The notes under the pieces: model-generated
The model's database searches: none
The model's input: the letters and a program-made list of their open reading frames with translations, nothing else
Told to the model about the DNA's origin: nothing
Part shown: one piece after another, positions 12,651 through 22,870 of the stretch
How the letters are laid out: every line of letters begins with the position of its first letter
Numbering within the stretch: position 1 is the stretch's first letter
Made by a program: the position numbers and the translations under genes
From: Alnus glutinosa
Lineage: Eukaryota > Streptophyta > Magnoliopsida > Fagales > Betulaceae
Assembly (NCBI RefSeq): GCF_958979055.1
Contig: NC_084888.1
Span: 2,994,001 to 3,058,000, forward strand
DNA length: 64,000 nucleotides
Direction of reading: 5' to 3'

Positions 12651-13800
12651 CAAAAAAATATAAAGCGTTTAATATATGATTTTCATTTTGAATTTAATGA
12701 AATTGATCGTTGTTCATCAAAACAAAACAATAATAAATTCTTGAACTTGTTATATTTTGAAACCTTCAACTCATTAAAAAAAGGCTTAAACCCATCTAAA
12801 ATAAATCCTAAAAAGAGGTTTAAGGAATATTCAAAACACCAAAGAAAACTTAATTTTGGTTATGCGATGCGGTTATGAATTTATATATGAGCTCAAGCTT
12901 TATGCCACGTAAGGTTGGATTGTTGCACAAGCTAATCGTAACAGGATCATCTTTATTTCAAATAAAATGAATAGTATCAATTTTATGATCTAGATTTAAA
13001 GTGTGTATTTAACTGTATCTATTAAGTCAATGTTAAAATATATATATATATTTTTTAAATATTTTCAATTTTATTTGAAATGAAAAAAATCCTTTTGTAA
13101 CGTACATTTGAATTACAAAGAACATCGTATGGCTAAGTAAAGCACGAGAATTTATGGTGTCTAGTTGCCCACTTGCCCCTCACCACACTTTTGCCCCCGT
13201 CTCAGACATATATGGTTCAAAACTTTCATGAATGAGACTCCTAACAACAACAGGTCCATTAATAAAAGGTATAAATAATTGACAAGGCTCACGCTTGATG
13301 GTTTACGTTATTAACTGCGACAGATGGACATGGAAAATCAATGCTACTAGACACAAACGGATCAGGGACCTTCTTCGTCTCGCTTTAAATAGACAAAAAA
13401 AATAAAAAAACTATTTTAAGATTGAAATTTTGTTTTATTTATTTAAAATTTTTAAATAATGTACCAATAATTTATACATTATTGGACATGATCGGCCAAT
13501 TGGATCTGATGACCTGGATACACAGTCCAATGACCAATGGAAATTAGGAAACTAGGACTTTGAAGTGGCGTCCTACTTCGTGTAAGGTTTATGGCCGTTG
13601 ATGCAATTGAAAAAGCGCCATAACCTAATAAATATCTTTTAAAATAGAAAAGAAAGGAACAAAACATGATTCTCCCATCATAAGGGAGATTATCCTTCGA
13701 TCATGCACTAATTTTTAAAAGTAAATTTGAACAATAACCTACATTTCATAGTCTTACTCTACTAGATTTTAATGCACAATGGCACGCCGTATCTCACACG
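11952..13800. other. RUVBL2 3' region and intergenic spacer
   Basis: Includes the likely RUVBL2 3' UTR (to about 12300), then a repeat with 'GGCGGTTATTAACC'/'AACCACCCTAG' motifs at about 12310-12590 resembling short hAT-type elements, a long (AT)n run at 12594-12648, and A/T-rich DNA to 13660. No gene is seen. Confidence 0.55.
12594..12648. repeat. (AT)n microsatellite
   Basis: About 27 uninterrupted AT dinucleotides in the spacer 3' of RUVBL2, at the edge of a hAT-like repeat. Confidence 0.9.
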
Positions 13801-13821
13801 GTAATAGTAAATACTTTGTTT

Positions 13822-15189
13822 TTACCAAGGGTAATCAAACGGCACAGTCGAGACGGAGGAATCCAGTGGATCCGGGTGCACGAAACCGAAGTTGCGAAGC
13901 ACTTGATTGTCCGCGAAATTCAAAGCCTTTCGCATCCCATCCCAGCACGAGTTCCCAGTGTACATCTCATTGTGGTTCCCGCTGCACGGCTGACACCCCG
14001 TGAAGTGCGTGATGAACGGCCTTCTCCAGCTCCCTCTTCCGTTCCCAGCCTCCTTCAGATGACGCTCTTCCCTAAACGCAGCGTATCGCTCGCTCACTTT
14101 CTCCGCGTGCCTCCTCCTCAGTGTGGCGTCCTCTCTCTCCATATCCGTGTACCTGTCGGTGATGTTATCCAGCGTCCCCAGTATCTCGTGCCAGTAACCC
14201 TCGAAGTAGTACTCGCCCTCTAAATAAATCTTGTCCGCCCATTTTGCTTTCTCTTTGTAGATCAGGTAAATCAGGGCCGACTGATCGTCCGACTCCGGGA
14301 ACAGCTTGTCCTTGAACGTTGATCTGAGGATTTGGCCCCACTTGTGGTATTCCGGGCTCTGCGGGCCCATGCCTGCCCACACGTCTATTAGGTCCATGGA
14401 CCACTGACAGTTCCGTATGAGGAACACCCCGGCGTTCAGGCCCGTCCAGCTCTTCTCATCGTAAATCACGTGGAACCAGCCGTGAGCGACAAGGTTGTGA
14501 TCCTTGTAGCGGTCCAGGGGGAGCTTGAAATCCATGTCCGTGATCAACGCGTCCGAATCAACCCACCAGATCCACTCGGCCTCCGGGTGGGCTAGCATGG
14601 CGGCCCTGACCACTGGAAGCTTGGCCCAGTACGAGACCATCTTCGGGTGCAGAAAGACGTTGTTGTAGAAGACATCGCAGCCGTGGATCCGACAGTAGTC
14701 AACCTTGTTCTTGAAGAACCTCAGCAGCAAGTGGTCGCCGATGGGATTCTTACAAGGCGACGGCTGCGATCCAGTCAACATAAGAACGCGATCACGTGCT
14801 CCGGCGGCGAACGACGGATGCTGCTTCAGCCACTCTCTCCGCTTCTCGTCCCAGTCCTTGACCGGTTTCCCAAGCGAGTAGCTCATCTCCGGTTCGTCGT
14901 AGAAGGTCGTCTCGTCCGGGTCGTAGCGCCGGTCAACATCCGCCCCGCAATTTCGCGAATCAATGCTGGACTTGGATTGAGAGCCGCCTAAGCCGAAGGT
15001 CCCGAAAATTCCGGTGGGGTTGGGGCTAGGGCTAACGATGGACCAGAGGCTCCAAACAAGCAAAAGAGCGACAAATGCTCCGCCGAGAAAGAGAAGACTG
15101 TCGGCGAGCGAGAAAGAGGCTTTGTTCCGTGCGGCGGGTTTAGCCATGGGAGGAGAGGTGTGGAGCTGAGGCAGCTCAGGTGACACCAT
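13822..15189 (-). CDS. GT6: GT34 glycosyltransferase (galactomannan galactosyltransferase/xylosyltransferase-like), intact copy A, 455 aa
   Basis: A single-exon frame encodes a type II Golgi membrane protein of CAZy family GT34, the family of fenugreek galactomannan galactosyltransferase and xyloglucan xylosyltransferases; Arabidopsis GT6, GT7/MUCI10 and relatives belong here. A short cytosolic N-terminus (a second possible start is the Met at residue 15) precedes a membrane anchor at about 31-51 and a luminal stem. The catalytic domain starts near 'KPVKDWDEKR' (109). The metal-binding DxD is DSD at 211-213 within 'WIWWVDSDA'. Other family blocks are 'GSQPSPCKNPIGDHLL', 'SWTGLNAGVFLIRNCQWS' and 'FITHFTGCQPCSGNH'. 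Codon third positions are GC-rich. A near-identical pseudogene lies 4.5 kb to the right and a diverged paralogue 9 kb to the right, all on the same strand. Donor and acceptor specificity cannot be read from sequence; hemicellulose side-chain transfer is the family expectation. Confidence 0.93.
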   Translation of the reverse strand: MVSPELPQLHTSPPMAKPAARNKASFSLADSLLFLGGAFVALLLVWSLWSIVSPSPNPTGIFGTFGLGGSQSKSSIDSRNCGADVDRRYDPDETTFYDEPEMSYSLGKPVKDWDEKRREWLKQHPSFAAGARDRVLMLTGSQPSPCKNPIGDHLLLRFFKNKVDYCRIHGCDVFYNNVFLHPKMVSYWAKLPVVRAAMLAHPEAEWIWWVDSDALITDMDFKLPLDRYKDHNLVAHGWFHVIYDEKSWTGLNAGVFLIRNCQWSMDLIDVWAGMGPQSPEYHKWGQILRSTFKDKLFPESDDQSALIYLIYKEKAKWADKIYLEGEYYFEGYWHEILGTLDNITDRYTDMEREDATLRRRHAEKVSERYAAFREERHLKEAGNGRGSWRRPFITHFTGCQPCSGNHNEMYTGNSCWDGMRKALNFADNQVLRNFGFVHPDPLDSSVSTVPFDYPW

Positions 15190-15599
15190 TTCAAGGGTTA
15201 TGAGGGTTGAACGCCTTTAATGTAGCACAAGAGATTGCTGGCCGCATGTCAACTTTTACACCAATCTAATTTTGGCAGCGAGGGTTTTACATTTCACCGC
15301 CGTGAGTCACTGACGACTTGTGACTAATAAGCCTCCAAAGATAGTTCCCCTGATTAGTGGGGTAATTGCGATGAGGGTGTCATGGGGGCGAGAGAAAATG
15401 GGCAAAGCTTGAATGGGATAGGGCGTGAAGTACGGTCGAGGGTGAGGTCCCACGACCTAACACGTGGAAATGCACCGACACATCTCGGGTTAGATTTTCT
15501 GCTTTTGCTTTGGACTTGCCTGAAAACTTGCCATTCTTTCCGTATACCTGTCGGTTTTACTTTCCTTCTAACATCGTGCTAGTTATTCGCGAATCACGA

Positions 15600-17385
15600 G
15601 CTTCATCCATACCGTTGATTTTGAAAATTAATTTACAATATTTGATAGGATATTGTTGTTAATTAAAATGACTGACACATGATTTATTATAGCTCCTTCT
15701 GAAACGTTACTATTTTATTACTCTTAATCGCAATTTTTGTTCTATTAAAAATGAAATAGAAGAATTGACCAAAATCGATGCATTCTGGAATCTAATTAGG
15801 AATCTAATTAAGAATCTAATTAAGCATCAGATTCACACACCCATTTGCTGCCTATCTGCAACTAAAGTGAGTCCGTTTTTCTGCTTACTAAAAAATAAAT
15901 AAAAAATAAAAAATAAAAAAATAATTGGGGCAATACAAATTGTAATATAAATCCTTTATAATTTACAGATATTGTTGTGCATAATGTGCATTTGTAAGGC
16001 ATATAGGCCATGCGGCTTAATTAAAAAGATAATTACGAGACAGTCATCCAAAATGGCCTTCACGTACTGCCTTCATGCACCCAATTAGAGGCCCCACGGC
16101 TTAATTAATTAGAATTGAACGGATATGTGCTAGCCGTGTTTGAATAATAAAGTATGATTTCAAGTGTTTCCTCCACGCAATCAGTACTATTCGTGTCTTC
16201 TATAATATTTTATATTTCTGGCTTGGATAGTTGGATGGTACAATAGAAAGAATGTAAAGATGTAGGGATTTCGCTTCCGCTCTGTAATAAGAATTGCATT
16301 ACATCTTCTATAGTTTTTTTAATACTCTAAATTTAATTTTCATGAAATATTTAACATTAAGTATAGACTACAAATACTTCAGCCAAATTTACAGAGTATA
16401 GAGGCATCAGTTTAAGACACCAAATCCATTAAAAGTTTACACGTGAGAGATGGGAGAGATAAGGCCCTTTCGTGCGTTCGTTCAAAAAGCACCATAATTG
16501 AGTCAAAACAGGTCAGTTCTTTATAGTAACACGAGGCACCCACCCAACAAAATGATGCCTCCATCACACAAAGTTACTGAAAGTGGAAATTATCTTCCAA
16601 TCATGCACTGTTTTAGGCCTTCAAAAGCAAAGATACCGCTACGCTCTCATAGCTAAAAGCGAAAAAAGGAAGGAAGAAAAAACAAACCAAAATATGGATT
16701 GAGATAGGATATAATATTAAAGTGAACGGCTAAGGTTATGACACGTCATTCTAAATGTTAAAACCCTCGAAACATCTCTCTTTTCCATTGCCAAACCCCC
16801 AACGCCATCCTCACCAACCGTATTGTCATTTTCATCCCCACTCTGGCAAACCACCCATGTGGCCACCACCCCGGAAGCAACCAAAGAGTGATCCGGGGCT
16901 CCTAGTGTTTGCGACGGTGAGGTTAGTGAGGGTGGCGGTAAGGTTAGCAACTGTTGTTGGAAAAAAAAAAAGAAAAAAAGAAAAAACCCGTAATTGTTGT
17001 TTCACATTTGCTATTCAAATTACCAACAAATAGATTAGACAACAAATTGTTAAGAATCTTTATCCAGCATCTTATACTCTCAAAGATCATCCGCGTGTTT
17101 CTTTTAAGTACATGACTCATATAAGTAGAAGGCGAAACTTAATTTCCTATTTCCCTTAAAATTGAGCACAGCACCCTTAAATTTAGAACCATGAATTGCT
17201 CCTTAATCTCGCTTGAAACCCTACTTCCAGGAACTCTCAAAATGAATATTCGCATAGATTCATTTGACGCTAAATCCAAAAGTCCCCTGAGGACGACGTC
17301 TAAAGAAAGTTAAATAGCTAGGCCATTCTCTCAATAAAAAAGGCAATAGTCCATTCTACAAGGGAGGAACCACGCCTCTCTCAAG
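15600..17385. other. Spacer in the GT34 cluster
   Basis: AT-rich DNA without a recognisable gene. A short frame at 16755-17033 is Pro/His-rich, then basic, and looks like chance. The 5' flank of copy A (to about 15580) is duplicated at 19670-20030 with an insertion or deletion of roughly 75 bp between the two. Confidence 0.5.
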
Positions 17386-17924
17386 GGTCAGATTTGCCAT
17401 GATCCTCATGGACCTTTAAGTCTGCCCAAACAACTTCTATGATTTTAAAACAACAATAACTAAAAATATCATAAACATACAAAAGTACACAAGCCATTTG
17501 AAATATTTGGCCAATCAAGTATACAAACAAATTAGACACCAAACAAAGAACATGATTTTGGAAAGTGAATTTGGATTTTTCTCCCAATCCCATCAACACA
17601 TGTCCATATGTTCCAATAACGTTTAATAATTTAATTGCAATTAAAATTAGGATTCGGATAGAAATTTACAAGAATTTACTATTCTGATTGTTAACAATTT
17701 GAACACCGATATGAAATAATATAAGAGCCAGAGCACAAAAAACTTTCACATTTAACACTCATATTACTAGCAATTTAAACTTGTAAAGGTCTATCTTAAA
17801 TCTAAAGGCAAGTTATATATTGTTCGTACCTTCGATCATGATGACCAATCAGGCGGAGTAATCAAACGGTAAAGGAGCCACCAAGGAATTTAGTAGATTC
17901 GGGTGCACAAAACCATACTTGCAG
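17386..17924 (-). pseudogene. 3' remnant of a C-type GT34 gene (C')
   Basis: The stretch 17386-17848 matches the 3' flank of the intact C gene (22448-22870) almost base for base. The bases 17849-17924, read on the minus strand, match its last two dozen codons ('KYGFVHPNLLNSLVAPLPFDYSA' then TGA; C ends 'KYGFVHPDLLNPSLVAPLPFDYPA'). Homology stops abruptly at 17924, followed by an unrelated repeat with 'GGGTTAGTGGGTCGGGTTAG'. The rest of this gene copy is gone. It shows that the duplicated unit once contained both A-type and C-type genes. Confidence 0.8.
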
Positions 17925-18316
17925 ATAGGCTTGGCAATTCGGGTTAGTGGGTCGGGTTAGTGTTTACCCGTCGGGTTAGCGTGTCAACCCGATTGTTTTT
18001 TTTTAAAAAAAAAAAAATAAATAAATAAAAATTCAAGAAAATGCCATAAACGGGTTATCGGGTCATAAACAGTTTATTATATTTGATAGGATATTGTTGT
18101 TAATTAAAATAATAGGATATGACCACTACTGTGTTATGTTCCGGCACTTAACAAACGAGCCCATGATTCTCCCATCATAGGGAGATTATCCTTCGATCAT
18201 GAACTAATTTAAAAGTAATTTGACCAGTAACCTACATTTCATAGTCTACTCGATCTACTAGATTTTAATACACAATTGCACGCCGTATCTCACACGGTAA
18301 TAGTATTACTTTGTTT

Positions 18317-19666
18317 TTACCAAGGGTAATCAAACGGCACAGTCGAGACGGAGGAATCCAGTGGATCCGGGTGCACGAAACCGAAGTTGCGAAGCACCTG
18401 ATTGTCCGCGAAATTCAAAGCCTTTCGCATCCCATCCCCGCACGAGTTCCCGGTGTACATCTCATTGTGGTTCCCGCTGCACGGCTGACACCCCGCGAAG
18501 TGCGTGATGAACGGCCTTCTCCAGCTCCCTCTTCCGTTCCCAGCCTCCTTTAGATGACGCTCTTCCCAAAACGCAGCGTATCGCTCGCTCACTTTCTCCG
18601 CGTGCCTCCTCCTCAACGTGGCGTCCTCTCTCTCCATATCCATGTACCTGTTGGTGATGTTATCTAGCGTCCCCAGTATCTCGTGCCAGTAACCCTCGAA
18701 GTAGTACTCGCCCTCTAAATAAATCTTGTCCGCCCATTTTGCTTTCTCTTTGAAGATCAGGTAAATCAGGGCCGACTGATCGTCCGACTCCGGGAACATC
18801 AGGTTCTTCAACGTTGATCTGACGATTTGGCTCCACTTGTGGGATTCCGAGGTCTGCGGGCCCATCACGGCCCACGCGTCCAATAGGTCCATGGACCACT
18901 GACAGTTCCTTATGAGGAACACCCCGGAGTTCAGGCCCGTCCAGCTCTTCTCATCGTAAATCTCGTGGGCCCAGCCGTGAGCGATAAGGTTGTGATCCTT
19001 GTAGCGGTCCAGGGGGAGCTTGAAATCCATGTCCGTGATCAACGCGTCCGAGTCAACCCAGGGGTGGGCCAGCATGGCAGCCCGGACCACGGGAAGCTAG
19101 GCCCAGTAAGAGCCCATCTTCGGGTGCAGAAAGACGTTGTTGTAGAAGACATCGCAGCCGTGGACCCGACAGTAGTCAACCTTGTTCTTGAAGAACCTCA
19201 ACAGCAAGTGGTCACCGACGGGATTCTTACAAGGCGACGGCTGCGATCCAGTCAACATAAGAACGCGATCACGTCCTCCGGCGACGAATGACGGATGCTG
19301 CTTTAGCCAATCTCTCCGCTTCTCGTCCCAGTCCTTCACCGGTTTCCCAAGCGAGTAGCTCATCTCCGGTTCGTCGTAGAAGGTAGTCTCGTCCGGGTCG
19401 TAGCGCCGGTCAACATCCGCCACGCAATTTCGCGAATCACTGGTGGACTTGGATTGAGAGCCGCCTAAGCCTAAGGGCCCGAAAATCCCGGTGGGGTTGG
19501 AGCTAGGGCTAACGAAGGACCAGAGGCTCCAAACAAGCAAAAGAGCGACAAATGCTCCGCCGAGAAAGAGGAGACTGTTGGCGAGCGAGAAAGAGGCTTT
19601 GTTCCGTACGGCGGGTTTAGCCATGGGAGGAGAGGTGTGGAGCTGAGGCAGCTCAGGTGACACCAT
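18317..19666 (-). pseudogene. GT34 copy B, pseudogene of the A type
   Basis: This is nearly identical to copy A over the whole coding region, both flanks and the same start (19666). Codon 190 (Lys in 'YWAKLPVV') is TAG. Just beyond it, 18 bp are missing in frame, removing the six residues EAEWIW immediately before the DxD block, so the WIWW part of 'WIWWVDSDA' is damaged. The remainder is open to the normal TGA. The truncated product would stop before the catalytic centre. A handful of amino-acid differences from copy A are scattered along the gene, so inactivation seems recent. It sits between the C' remnant and the second foldback element. Regulatory or transcript-level activity cannot be excluded. 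Confidence 0.88.
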
Positions 19667-20064
19667 TTCAAGCGTTATGATCGTTGAACCCCTTTAATGT
19701 AGCGCAAGAGATTGCTGGCTGCATGCGAACTTTTACACCAATCTAATTTTGGCAGCGAGGGTTTTACATTTCACAGCCGTGAGTCACTGACGACTTGTGA
19801 GTAATAAGCCTCAACCTCCAAAGAAAGTTTCCCTGATTAGTGGGGTAATTACGGTCGAGGGTGAGGTCCCACGACCTAACACGTGGAAATGCACCGCCAC
19901 TCTCGGCTTAGATTTTCATTTTCTGGTGTTGCTTTGCTTTGCCTTGCCTTGCTTTGGACTTGCCTGCAAACTTAACATTCTTTCCGTATACCTGTCGGTT
20001 TTAACTTTTACTTTCCTTCTACGTCGTTAACACCGCCCATTTAGTGTATCGGAGAAGCTGTGAA

Positions 20065-21298
20065 GGAAAAGGATTCTCTCCGGTTCGGATCCGGCTTCAA
20101 CTACAGCACTTGTGCTGTAATTTAATAAAAAGCTCAGATTGTAGCTCATTGTCTGTATTTTAATAGAGGGCCCAAGTTGTTCCAAAGTTAACGGCTTCGT
20201 TTTTGGTAAACTCAAACTTGATTGAAGCAAACGTTTCTTGTGTGGTCTTGTGTTTGACGCCGTTTAAGAGTCCACATCTGTGCAAACTAGTTCTTGGCGG
20301 CAAGCCCAGCAACGGAGGCCACGCTCCATGACCGTCTCGCACGTGCTCATGCCCTCTTGGTCTGCCATTGTAATTTTTTTCTTCTTCTTGCCCAGCTGAG
20401 TTTGAACTTGAGTTGGGTCTTGGGTTGAGTCTTGGTGGTGCTTGCAGGACCCAGCAAGGTCCACGAGTGACGGGTCAATATGCTAGAATTTTGATGGCCA
20501 AGAATTTTCCTTATCTGGGTTCTTTAGCTACAGCCTCAGCTTCTTCATCTTTGTCTACATCGTCATCATCTTCTTCTTGTTCTAATTCTTCATTAAGCAT
20601 ATCTAATGTTACAGTTGGGATAAAGAGAAACGTTGATTCTGTCGTTGTTTCTAATGATACCAGGAATAAGATCTTAGGACTATATAGGATATGCTTTTTG
20701 TTTTTTTAACTTTTTTTTTTTTTTTTAACCCATGATTTTTTAGGCTCTTGCTATCTTTTGTGCCGAGAACCCATGGTTGGAATTCAGAAACAAAAACAGG
20801 AAGAAATATATACTTTTCCTGTGTGAAGGAAAGATGAAAATTCAACACCTAATTCGAAAACTCTAAAACAGACCTCATGTATTCGTACCAAAAATTAAGC
20901 TTTACTTTTAACAATGAATCCATTCATGAAGGTGAGAGGAAGAATAAATTACAGTGAAAGAAATGGAAAGGTTCGATCGGTGCTGTCCACGGCAAGTTTA
21001 AAGTTGACGAAAGTACATACCGATGCATGACTTGGTGGTGGTATTGTACTGTATGTCTGGGTGTGGTGGCCGGTGGTGGTAGCAGGGGGTAAGCGGTGGG
21101 GGTGGTTTGATGGGGTCGAAATAGAGAAGGTTTTTCACATTTCCTACCCCCAAACGGCGTCAAGTGTAGGCTTGCTTTAAAAGTTTTGAGTTTACCAAAA
21201 ACGATGCCGGTAACTTTTTCACAATTTGGACCCTTTATTAAATTACAGTATTGAAGTTGGATCCCTCCGATTGAAATGAACAGAAAAATATTCAGTTA
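20065..21298. mobile_element. Inverted-repeat-bounded block, possible MULE/Pack-MULE relic
   Basis: A left arm at about 20090-20268 and a right arm at about 21145-21290 are inverted relatives: 'GTTTTTGGTAAACTC' faces 'GAGTTTACCAAAAAC', and 'TTGACGCCGTTT' faces 'AAACGGCGTCAA'. About 0.9 kb lies between. It includes a Ser-rich open stretch (20413-20709, '[20 protein letters not shown]') followed by a poly-T run, and a GT-rich segment. The interior does not match the arms and looks like unrelated, perhaps captured, gene sequence. The family and ends are uncertain, and no clean target duplication was found. The second foldback element starts just outside the right arm. Confidence 0.45.
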
Positions 21299-21304
21299 TT
21301 ATAA

Positions 21305-22403
21305 AGGGATAATTGCACCGGAGGTCCCTGTGGTATACCATAATTATTTTTCACTCCCTATGGTTTAAAAAGTTCACTGGAGGTCCTCGTGATATGCAAT
21401 AATTACAAATCGATCCCTGGCGTCAAATTCTGTTAAAATTTTTAACAGATTCCGTCAAATGCCACGTCAGCGCCACGTGTTGCCAATAAGATGGCGACAC
21501 GTGTCTATCGTAATAAAAAATATAAATTTATTAAAAAATAAATAAAAATACTTATTTTTTTATAAAAAAAATTCAAAAAAAAAAACAAAAAAAAAAAAAA
21601 GCTGAAGGGGTGGCCCAGCCACCCCTTTGGGGGTGGCCTGGCCGCCCCCAGCCACTGGGGGTGGCCGCGCGCCACCCCCAGTGGCTGCAGGGGGTGGCGC
21701 GCGGCCACCCCCAGTGGCCGGGGGTGGCGCGCGGCCACCCCCAAGGCCCAGGGGGTGGCCTTCGGGCCACCCCTAGATCTACTAAGGGTGGCCCGATGGC
21801 CACCCCCGGCCACTGGGGGTGGCCTCGCGCCACCCCAGGTGGCCTCTGGGGGTGGTGCGCGGCCACCCCCAGTGGCCGGGGGTGGCCATCGGGCCACCCT
21901 TAGAAGATCTAGGGGTGGCGCGCGGCCACCCCCAATGGCCTGGGGGTGGCCGTGCGCCACCCCCGGCCACTGGGGGTGGCCGCGCGCCACCGCCGGCGGC
22001 CTCTGGGGGTGGCGCGCGGCCACCCCCATGGGCTGTTGGTGGCCTGGCCACCCCTTTTGGGGGTGGCCAGGCCACCCCTTTCCCATTTTTGTTTTTTTCT
22101 TTTTTTTTTTTGTTTTTTGTTTTTTTTTTTTAAAAAAAATAAGTATTTTTTATTTATTTTTTAATAAATTTATATTATTTTATTAAAATTAGACATGTCA
22201 GCGCCACGTGTCACCAATAAGATGACGACACGTGGCGCTGACGTGGCATTTGACGGAATCTGTTAAAAATTTTAACAGAATTTGACGCCAGGGATTGATT
22301 TGTAATTATTGCATATCACGAGGACCTCCAGTGAACTTTTTAAACCATAGGGAGTGAAAAATAATTATGGTATACCACAAGGACCTCCGGTGCAATTATC
22401 CCT
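21305..22403. mobile_element. GC-cored foldback DNA element, copy 2
   Basis: Same termini, arms and GC-rich palindromic core as the copy at 5411-6505, flanked by ATTATAA (21298-21304 and 22404-22410; 8 bp if a shared T is counted). By eye the arms differ from copy 1 at only about four positions in roughly 580 bp, whereas the core (21600-22082) has rearranged modules. It separates GT34 pseudogene B from intact gene C. It is non-autonomous, with no protein-coding content. Confidence 0.9.
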
Positions 22404-22870
22404 ATTATAAAAGTGAAAGTGAAGGCATAATTATCTTTCAATGTTGGACAGATTTGCCATGATCCTCGCAGACCTTTAAGTCTGCCCAAACAACTTCTAT
22501 GATTTTAAAACAACAGTAACTAAAAATATCATAAACATACAAAAGTAAACAAGTCATTTCAAACTATTTGGCCAATCAAGTATACAAACAAATTAGACAC
22601 CAAATAAAGAACATGATTTTGAAAAGTGGATTTGGCTTTTTCTCCCAATCCCATCAACACGTCTATATGTTCCAATTCGGTTTAATTGCAATTAAAACTA
22701 GGATTCGGATAGGAATTTACAATAATTTGCTAACAATTCAAACACAGATGTAAAAGAGTATAGGATCCGGAGGCCGAAGCACTAAAAACTCTTACATTTA
22801 ATACTTAAATTACTAGTAATCTGAACCATAAAAGCAAGTTATTGTTCATACCTTCGATCATGATGACCGA

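Noticed and set aside
13816-14223. Plus-strand frames over the GT34 genes (also at 14647-14991, 18965-19291 and 23330-23788)
   Set aside because: They are antisense shadows of conserved GT34 coding sequence, not independent genes.
16755-17033. Possible Pro/His-rich small protein gene
   Set aside because: No splice, promoter or family signal. The start is arbitrary and the tail is a poly-Lys run from an A-rich tract.
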